Of a DNA stretch of 64,000 bases, positions 58,359 to 64,000 are shown one piece after another. How positions within the stretch are numbered: the stretch's first letter is position 1; each line of letters starts with the position of its first letter. Made by a program: the position numbers and the translations under genes. The notes beneath the pieces are model-generated. The model searched no databases, was not told the DNA's origin, and saw only the letters and a list, made by a program, of their open reading frames with translations. Source of the stretch: Pelomicrobium methylotrophicum (GTDB lineage: Bacteria; Pseudomonadota; Gammaproteobacteria; Burkholderiales; UBA6910); assembly GCF_008014345.1 (NCBI RefSeq), contig NZ_VPFL01000015.1, positions 1 to 64,000 on the forward strand, in the 5' to 3' direction.

Positions 58359-59263
58359 GTCTTCACCTTCGGCGCGGCGAGCCGCGTCACTGCGAAATCG
58401 ATAAACGTAGACAGAAGCCGGGAGCGGAACTTCTCTTTCGGACAGACGAGCGACATGATACGCACCAGTTTGGGCCGAAACGGCACCGCCACCAGGGTCC
58501 CGAGCTTGAGCTCTTTCTGTACCGTGTAGCGCGACACGACGCCAAACCCCAGGCCCGTCTCCACCACCCCTTTGACCGCCTCGGGGCTGCCCAGCTCCAT
58601 GACGATGTTCATCTCGTCAGGTGAAACCCCCTGCTTGGCAAAGAACTGGTCGGCGAATTCCCGCGTGCCGGAGCCGGGCTCCCGGCTCACGTACGGCAAC
58701 TGGGCAAGCTGCTTGGGTACGACACTGCTCGCCTGGGCGAGAGGATGGTCCGGCGCACAGATCATCACCAGCTCATCCTCGCAGAGTATTTCGTTCTTGA
58801 GCGAGGGCAGGTGCGGCGGTGACTCGATGAGCCCGAGGTCCAGCATGTGATCCGCCACCTGGTTTTCGATCATCTCCGAGTTGCCGACCACCAGCCGAAG
58901 CTGCACCTGGGGGTAAGCCGATTTGAACTCGCCCAGGATTCGCGGGATCATAAACTCCGCGATGGTGGTGCTGGCGCCGATGGACAGGGGTCCGGCGATG
59001 CCGCCGACCATCTCGTGCATCCGCGTCTCCAGCTCCGATGAGAGATTGAGGATGCGCTCGGCGTACTCGAAGACGAGCTGGCCGGCCGGTGTCAGGCTGA
59101 TCTTGCCGTGGCTGCGCTCGAACAGGCGGGTGTTGAAGTGCTCTTCCAGTTGCTTCACCTGAAAAGTGACCGCTGGTTGAGTCATGAACAACAGCTCCGC
59201 AGCCTTGGTGAAGGAAAGCTGCTTGGCGACGGTGTAAAAGACCTGGAGTCTGCGGTCTGCCAT
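58355..59263 (-). CDS. LysR-family transcriptional regulator
   Basis: A 302-residue regulator. The winged HTH is at residues 1-60 (FYTVAKQLSFTKAAELLFMTQPAVTFQVKQLEEHF), followed by the effector-binding domain (about 88-295) with IGASTTIAEFMIPRILGEF. It resembles the CysL/CbbR branch. It starts a coupled three-gene unit with the amidotransferase-like and small proteins. LysR regulators usually control a divergent neighbour; here that is the TM2-like gene at 59360, which is not an obvious target. Confidence 0.92.
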   Translation of the reverse strand: MADRRLQVFYTVAKQLSFTKAAELLFMTQPAVTFQVKQLEEHFNTRLFERSHGKISLTPAGQLVFEYAERILNLSSELETRMHEMVGGIAGPLSIGASTTIAEFMIPRILGEFKSAYPQVQLRLVVGNSEMIENQVADHMLDLGLIESPPHLPSLKNEILCEDELVMICAPDHPLAQASSVVPKQLAQLPYVSREPGSGTREFADQFFAKQGVSPDEMNIVMELGSPEAVKGVVETGLGFGVVSRYTVQKELKLGTLVAVPFRPKLVRIMSLVCPKEKFRSRLLSTFIDFAVTRLAAPKVKT

Positions 59264-59359
59264 GGCGAGTGTCGTCTTCTTTTATCCGCGGCCTCGCAAG
59301 GTGGGCCGAATGAGCAAGAATATGATTGAATCACAATTCGTTTTTCGCGGATAGGGCGT

Positions 59360-59875
59360 ATGAGCGAAGCGTGGAAGCACTTGGACCTGCAGGGGGGTGG
59401 CCTGCAGGCGGCGAACCTCAAGCTCGCACGGCTTTTGAAACGTCGGCGCCGGGCCTATTGCCTCCTGCTGGCCGCTCCCCTGGGACTGCACCGCGCCTAT
59501 CTGGAGGAGCGCCGGGGCGCGTGGGCGTATCGGGGCCTGTCGCTCGCCGCCATCGCGGCCTTTGCCGCCGGCCTGCCCTATGTCGGGTGGGCGGCGGTCT
59601 CGCTGCTGGCGGGGTTCGCGGCCTACGACATCGTCTGGATCGAGGGCCGGATCGCACAGCTCAACAAGGCCACGCGCTTGCGGATCTACATGGCTCAGAC
59701 CCGCGGGGCACCCCCAGGCTTCCGCGGCCGGTACCCGGAGGACAGCGCTGGCGATCCGCGGGAGGACCCTGGCACACTTTCGGCCCCAGGTTCGCGCGTC
59801 CGCTCCTTCGCCGAGCAGGAAGCGCTGCTGCGGGAGCTCGCCCGCCGCCGGCAGAGCGCCACCAAAGAGAAATAG
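59360..59875 (+). CDS. TM2-like small membrane protein
   Basis: A 171-residue protein with two close membrane helices (about 33-48, LLLAAPLGLHRAYLEE, and 57-90), a layout like TM2-domain proteins though with a poor consensus. Two charged segments follow the helices, one in NKATRLRIYMAQTRG and one in the basic C-terminus (LARRRQSATKEK). Function unknown. Divergent from the LysR gene. Confidence 0.7.
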   Translation: MSEAWKHLDLQGGGLQAANLKLARLLKRRRRAYCLLLAAPLGLHRAYLEERRGAWAYRGLSLAAIAAFAAGLPYVGWAAVSLLAGFAAYDIVWIEGRIAQLNKATRLRIYMAQTRGAPPGFRGRYPEDSAGDPREDPGTLSAPGSRVRSFAEQEALLRELARRRQSATKEK

Positions 59876-60205
59876 GCGCTGCGGTTGCGCTTCGCTGCCG
59901 GGGGCGCGGTTTTCTGTGGTATAAAGGCCGCCGGGCGCCCAAGCCGGGGCACCCTGCGGGCGCCGGCCGGCGCTCGGAGGGCGCAAGCCGTGGCACGGAA
60001 ACGGGCGGCAGAAACCGGCAGAGGACGTAAGTTCTCCGGCGGGCACCGGCCTGTCCGCTCCTGGGCTGCGCTTTTTCGCACCACAGCCGGCGCTCCGCAT
60101 CGGCGCTTCGCGTACCGTGTCGCAGCCGCCCCCGGCCCGGCACGATAACGACAAGAAAACCGTGCACCGATCGTCCGCGTCTTTTCCCGGGCCGGTCACA
60201 TAACG
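59876..60205. other. GC-rich gene-free stretch before lplT
   Basis: No gene is convincing; a 519-residue frame on the opposite strand is low-complexity and crosses lplT. It contains a TATAAA at about 59920 in an otherwise GC-rich region, a candidate -10 element, and ends with a copy of the repeat family found after typA. Confidence 0.5.
60101..60134. repeat. Dispersed copy of the typA-adjacent repeat
   Basis: The stretch beginning CGGCGCTTCGCGTACCG matches 30432-30465 with one clear difference in 34 bases (A to T). Surrounding sequence is not obviously the same, so only this core is shared. Confidence 0.7.
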
Positions 60206-61429
60206 ATGAATTTCGGATTTTTCACGATCCTGGCGGCGCAGTTCTTTTCTTCGCTCGCCGACAATGCCCTGCTCTTCGCCGCCATCGCCCTGCTGGAGGA
60301 TCGTGCCGCTCCCGCCTGGCAGACCCCGGTCCTGCAGCAGTTTTTCGTCTTCTCCTATATCGTGCTGGCCCCGTTCGTGGGTCCCTTTGCCGACGCCTTG
60401 CCCAAGGGGCGCGTCATGTTCGTGAGCAATGCGGTGAAGTTCAGCGGCTGCTTGGCCATGCTGGCAGGGTTGAACCCGCTCTACGCTTACGGTCTTGTCG
60501 GGATCGGCGCCGCCATGTACTCGCCCGCCAAGTACGGCATTCTCACCGAGTATCTGCCTCCCGCGAAGCTGGTGTGGGCCAACGGCTGGATGGAAGGCCT
60601 CACGGTGGCCTCCATCATCCTCGGTGCCATCGTCGGCGGAATTCTGATCGGACCCAACGCGGAAGCAGTGGCCAGCCGACTCCAGGTGACCGGCATCGAG
60701 AGCGCTGCCGAGCTGGCGCTCGTGGTGATCGTGGCGATTTACGTGGTCGCAGCGGTATTCAATCTCTACATTCCGCGGGTGGCGCTTGACCACAAGCTGC
60801 CCAAGCGTACCCTCGGCTACATCCTGCACGACTTCTGGCATTGTTTCCGGCTGCTGTGGCGCGATCCGCTAGGGCAGGTGTCGCTTGCCGTGACCACCCT
60901 GTTCTGGGGGGCTGGCGCCACCCTGCGGCTCATCGTGCTCACTTGGGCCGCCGTGGCCCTCGGGTTCAACCGCGAGCAGGCCACCCAGCTCACCGCCGTG
61001 GTGGCGGTGGGCATCGCGCTGGGTTCAGTGCTGGCAGCCAAATACGTGCACCTGGAACGCTCGGTCAAGGTGCTGCCGGTGGGCGTCGCCATGGGCTTGG
61101 TGGTCATCGCCATGACGCTAACCAACGATTGGCGGGTCGCCTTCGTGCTCTTGACCGTCATCGGCGCCATGGCCGGCTACTTCGTCGTGCCCATGAATGC
61201 CCTGCTACAGCACCGGGGACATCTGCTGATGGGGGCCGGCCACTCCATCGCGGTGCAAAACTTCAACGAGAACCTGTCTATCCTGGTAATGCTCGGCGCC
61301 TACGCCATGATGATTCGGGCCGATCTTTCGGTGTATTCCATCATCGTGGTGTTCGGGGTGTTCGTGGCGCTCGCCATGAGCTACCTGTGGCACAAGCACG
61401 GCCACGACCAGGACCAGGGCCGGATATAG
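60206..61429 (+). CDS. lplT: Lysophospholipid transporter LplT
   Basis: A 407-residue major-facilitator inner-membrane protein that flips lysophospholipids for reacylation. The opening FTILAAQFFSSLADNALLFAAIALL is the LplT start; GAAMYSPAKYGILTEYLP and MNALLQHRGHLLMGAGHSIAVQNFNEN are diagnostic. About 12 hydrophobic helices can be traced. No acyltransferase (aas) gene is adjacent. It stands alone between the repeat region and the tct operon. Confidence 0.94.
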   Translation: MNFGFFTILAAQFFSSLADNALLFAAIALLEDRAAPAWQTPVLQQFFVFSYIVLAPFVGPFADALPKGRVMFVSNAVKFSGCLAMLAGLNPLYAYGLVGIGAAMYSPAKYGILTEYLPPAKLVWANGWMEGLTVASIILGAIVGGILIGPNAEAVASRLQVTGIESAAELALVVIVAIYVVAAVFNLYIPRVALDHKLPKRTLGYILHDFWHCFRLLWRDPLGQVSLAVTTLFWGAGATLRLIVLTWAAVALGFNREQATQLTAVVAVGIALGSVLAAKYVHLERSVKVLPVGVAMGLVVIAMTLTNDWRVAFVLLTVIGAMAGYFVVPMNALLQHRGHLLMGAGHSIAVQNFNENLSILVMLGAYAMMIRADLSVYSIIVVFGVFVALAMSYLWHKHGHDQDQGRI

Positions 61430-61639
61430 CCAGCCCGAACGCCTCCCCAGCCCGCCCGTTGCCGGCCCTTGGTCCGGCCCCGCTTTTTGTTCAATCCCCC
61501 ATTCACCTTATTTGACTTAAGCTACAATGGCCACCCGTTCCGGTCTTCAGGGCGCAAGGCGTGTGTGCCGCCAGAAGTTCTGGAGCGGACGCCGCTCGGA
61601 GCAAAGCCCAAACCACCAACGACCGCAAGGAGGAAAACG

Positions 61640-62620
61640 ATGCGCCGCAGTACTGCCACTCGCCTTTTGACGCTTGTGTTGGCCCTGGGAGCCACGGCCC
61701 TGGCCCACGCCCAGGACTACCCGTCCAAAGTGATCACCATGGTGGTGCCCTTCGCCGCAGGCGGGCCCACCGACACGGTGGCCCGATTGCTCGCCCAGGC
61801 CATGAGCGGCGCGCTCAAGCAGCAGATCATTGTCGAGAACGTGGGCGGCGCGGGAGGCACCCTGGGTGCCGGCCGCGTGGCCCGAGCCGCTCCCGACGGC
61901 TATACCATCCTGCTGCACCATATCGGACAGTCCACCGCCCCTGCCCTATACCGCAAGCTCCCTTACGACCCTCTCAAGGACTACGAGTATATCGGCCTGG
62001 TCACCGAGGTCCCCATGACGCTGGTGGCGCGCAAGGACTTCCCGCCCAAGGACTTCAAGGAGCTGATCGCCTACGTCAAGGCCAACAAGGACAAGGTGAC
62101 TTATGCCAACGCGGGCCTGGGCTCGGCCTCCCATCTGTGCGGCACCCTGTTCATGAGCGCCATCGGAACCCCCCTCACCACGGTCCCCTACAAGGGCACG
62201 GGACCGGCCATGAATGACCTGCTGGGCGGCCAGGTGGACTTTATGTGCGACCAGACCACCAACACCACGAGCCAGATAAGGGCCGGAAAGATCAAGGTCT
62301 ACGGCGTCACCACCAAGACCCGAGTGCCTGCGCTGCCCGACGTGCCGACGCTGCATGAGGCGGGCCTGCCCAACTTCGAAGTCACTGTCTGGCACGGGCT
62401 TTATGCGCCCAAGGGTACGCCCAAGCCCGTCGTGGACAAGCTCTCCGCCGCGCTCAAAGTGGCCCTCCAGGACGCCACCGTGAAGCAGCGCTTCGCCGAC
62501 CTGGGAACCGAGCCGGTCGCCTTGGATCGGGCCACTCCTGAAGCCCTGCGGGAACACCTGAAGCGGGAGATCGACAAGTGGGGGCCGATCCTCAAGCAAG
62601 CGGGCGTGTACGCAGATTGA
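61640..62620 (+). CDS. tctC: Tripartite tricarboxylate transporter receptor (Bug family)
   Basis: A 326-residue periplasmic solute-binding protein from ATG 61640, with an AAGGAGG site. The signal peptide ends at AHAQ (about 25). Bug-family marks: ITMVVPFAAGGPTDTVARLLA, ENVGGAGGTLGAGRVARAAPDGYT and LPDVPTLHEAG. It supplies substrate, often a di- or tricarboxylate, to TctAB. The substrate cannot be named; two Cys (near CGTLFM and FMCD) are present. A terminator-like hairpin follows. Confidence 0.94.
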   Translation: MRRSTATRLLTLVLALGATALAHAQDYPSKVITMVVPFAAGGPTDTVARLLAQAMSGALKQQIIVENVGGAGGTLGAGRVARAAPDGYTILLHHIGQSTAPALYRKLPYDPLKDYEYIGLVTEVPMTLVARKDFPPKDFKELIAYVKANKDKVTYANAGLGSASHLCGTLFMSAIGTPLTTVPYKGTGPAMNDLLGGQVDFMCDQTTNTTSQIRAGKIKVYGVTTKTRVPALPDVPTLHEAGLPNFEVTVWHGLYAPKGTPKPVVDKLSAALKVALQDATVKQRFADLGTEPVALDRATPEALREHLKREIDKWGPILKQAGVYAD

Positions 62621-62630
62621 CGATCCTGGA

Positions 62631-62663
62631 GGCGGGCGGCGCATCACGCCCCGCCCGCCTTTT
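62631..62663 (+). terminator. Hairpin terminator between tctC and tctB
   Basis: A perfect 9-bp GC stem (62631-62639 with 62651-62659), an 11-base loop and TTTT. It lies between receptor and membrane genes; partial termination would give more receptor than channel. Confidence 0.8.
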
Positions 62664-62699
62664 GAGCTCTTCGCCCGGGGCGGAGAAGGAGGCTTGACC

Positions 62700-63161
62700 G
62701 TGCCGTCGTTCATCAAGCATCCGAAAGATTTCTGGACCGGCGTCCTCTACGTGATCATTGGCCTTGCGGCCGTCTCCATCGCGCGGGACTATCCCATGGG
62801 CACGGCGCTCAAGATGGGTCCCGCCTACTTTCCCACTGTGCTGGGAGGGCTGCTCACCCTCATCGGCCTCGCCGCCCTCGTTCGGTCCCTGGTGCGGGCC
62901 GGGGAAAAAATCGCTCCCTTCGTCTGGAGCAAGGTAATCCTTGTGCTGGTCTCCACGCTGCTCTTCGGCGTCCTGATACGGGGCGCCGGTCTGGTGCCCG
63001 CCACCGCGGTACTGGTGCTGGCGAGCGCCTATGCCAGCGTCCACTTCCGCTGGTTCCCCTCCATCGCCCTGGCAGCGGGCTTGACCCTATTCTGCGCCCT
63101 GGTGTTCGTGTACGCCTTGGGCCTACCCCTGCCCCTCTTCGGCCCCTGGCTCGGCGGTTGA
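62700..63161 (+). CDS. tctB: Tripartite tricarboxylate transporter small subunit
   Basis: A 153-residue membrane protein with four hydrophobic segments. The start FIKHPKDFWTGVLYVIIGL and the loop YPMGTALKMGPAYFPTVLG are TctB signatures. GTG 62700 has AGGAGG at a normal distance; the TTG at 62694 is too close to it. TctB forms the inner-membrane complex with TctA. It ends 12 bases before tctA. Confidence 0.9.
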   Translation: MPSFIKHPKDFWTGVLYVIIGLAAVSIARDYPMGTALKMGPAYFPTVLGGLLTLIGLAALVRSLVRAGEKIAPFVWSKVILVLVSTLLFGVLIRGAGLVPATAVLVLASAYASVHFRWFPSIALAAGLTLFCALVFVYALGLPLPLFGPWLGG

Positions 63162-63173
63162 CGAGGCACCGCC

Positions 63174-64000
63174 ATGGAGCTCCTCACCAACCTGGGCATG
63201 GGCTTTGCCGCCGCCCTTTCGCCGGAAAACCTGCTCTACTGCTTCATCGGGGTGCTGCTCGGCACCGTGATCGGGGTGCTGCCGGGGCTGGGGCCGGTGG
63301 CCACCATCGCCATGCTGCTGCCCCTCACCTTCACGCTGCCGCCGGTTTCCGCCCTGATCATGCTGGCGGGCATCTACTACGGGGCCCAGTACGGAGGTTC
63401 CACCACCGCCATCCTGGTGAACCTTCCGGGAGAATCGGCCTCCGTGGTCACCGCCTTGGACGGCTACCAGATGGCGCGCCAAGGAAAAGCGGGCAAGGCC
63501 CTCGCCACCGCCGCCATCGGCTCTTTCGTCGCCGGGACGCTGGCCACCTTCGTCCTCGCCCTGTTCGGGCCGCCGCTCGCGGAGCTGGCATTGAAATTCG
63601 GGCCCGCGGAGTACTTTTCCCTCATGGTGCTGGGGCTGGTGGCCTCGGTGGTGCTGGCCCACGGCTCCCTGCTCCATGCGGTCGGCATGATCGTTCTCGG
63701 GCTGCTGCTGGGTCTCATCGGTACCGATGTAAATTCAGGCATGCAACGCTACACCTTCGACCAGCCCTGGCTCGCCGACGGTATCAGTTTCGTGGTGGTG
63801 GCCATGGGCATGTTCGGGCTAGGGGAGATCATCCGCAACCTGGAGCACGAGGCGACCCGGGAACTGACCATCAAGCGCGTGACCGGCCTCATGCCGACCT
63901 TGGAAGACTTGAAACGCATCGCCGCCCCGGTGTTGCGCGGCACGGCCTTGGGCTCCGTCCTGGGCATCCTGCCCGGGGGCGGAGCACTGCTCGCCTCTTT
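63174..64000 (+). CDS. tctA: Tripartite tricarboxylate transporter large subunit (partial)
   Basis: The first 275 codons of a TctA permease; the gene runs off the right edge still open. It begins MELLTNLGMGFAAALSPENLLYCFIGVLLGTVIGVLPGLGP, with the family GTxxGxLPGLGP loop, and IYYGAQYGGSTTAILVNLPGE. A second glycine loop (LGSVLGILPGGG) lies just before the end, as expected of the internal repeat. TctA normally has about 500 residues, so roughly half is visible. Confidence 0.93.
   Translation, partial: MELLTNLGMGFAAALSPENLLYCFIGVLLGTVIGVLPGLGPVATIAMLLPLTFTLPPVSALIMLAGIYYGAQYGGSTTAILVNLPGESASVVTALDGYQMARQGKAGKALATAAIGSFVAGTLATFVLALFGPPLAELALKFGPAEYFSLMVLGLVASVVLAHGSLLHAVGMIVLGLLLGLIGTDVNSGMQRYTFDQPWLADGISFVVVAMGMFGLGEIIRNLEHEATRELTIKRVTGLMPTLEDLKRIAAPVLRGTALGSVLGILPGGGALLAS

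Noticed and set aside
59282-60841. 519-codon minus-strand frame
   Set aside because: Crosses the repeat region and half of lplT antisense; low-complexity and without family features.

Overview
The window looks like about 64 kb of a high-GC betaproteobacterial chromosome. The evidence is gene order and content: tig-clpP-clpX-lon-hupB-ppiD, dnaQ-rnhA-methyltransferase-gloB, radA/alr/lplT, a tripartite tricarboxylate transporter with a Bug-type receptor, and a large beta-oxidation and branched-chain-type ABC transporter block. I cannot name the species. I see no CRISPR array, rRNA or phage structural genes. All calls were made by reading the sequence; no database search was run.

Layout. 1-3857 is the end of an integrated element: an HTH/Dam-type DNA methyltransferase, a short 28-bp tandem repeat, an N-terminally truncated PilT-like ATPase, an HTH protein that overlaps a tyrosine integrase, and a 52-bp 3' half of a tRNA-Val(CAC) gene that marks the attachment site. 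4042-6878 holds dnaQ, rnhA, a methyltransferase and gloB. 6957-13686 is a peptide/nickel-type ABC operon with fused ATPases. 13824-23384 holds fabI and the protein quality-control block (ppiD, tRNA-Asp, tRNA-Val, hupB, lon, clpX, clpP, tig) followed by tRNA-Leu. 23596-30176 carries a presqualene-synthase-like protein, an SDR, a thioesterase, ETF:ubiquinone oxidoreductase, a CBS protein and typA. 30144-30609 is a GC-rich repeat array running from the typA 3' end towards a broken chromate transporter gene.

31499-54046 is the metabolic centre, all on the minus strand: a sigma54-type regulator, an acyl-CoA synthetase, LivG/F/K/H/M, EtfB/EtfA, an acyl-CoA dehydrogenase, a PsrA-like TetR regulator with a clear operator, FadE, FadD, a thioesterase, a FadL porin, a FadN-type bifunctional enzyme and a thiolase. 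Together they cover outer- and inner-membrane uptake, CoA activation, dehydrogenation, electron transfer (ETF, passed on by the ETF-QO at 25751-27400), hydration/oxidation and thiolysis. 54062-64000 returns to radA, alr, a LysR/amidotransferase-like operon, lplT and the start of a tctCBA operon.

No single wholly new system stands out. The most notable points are several proteins from recognisable families that lack a signature residue (sigma54 activator GALAGA, SDR FxxxK, presqualene-synthase-like first Asp motif, amidotransferase without Cys, LivF Walker A Arg), the truncated PilT in the island, and the dispersed GC-rich repeat.
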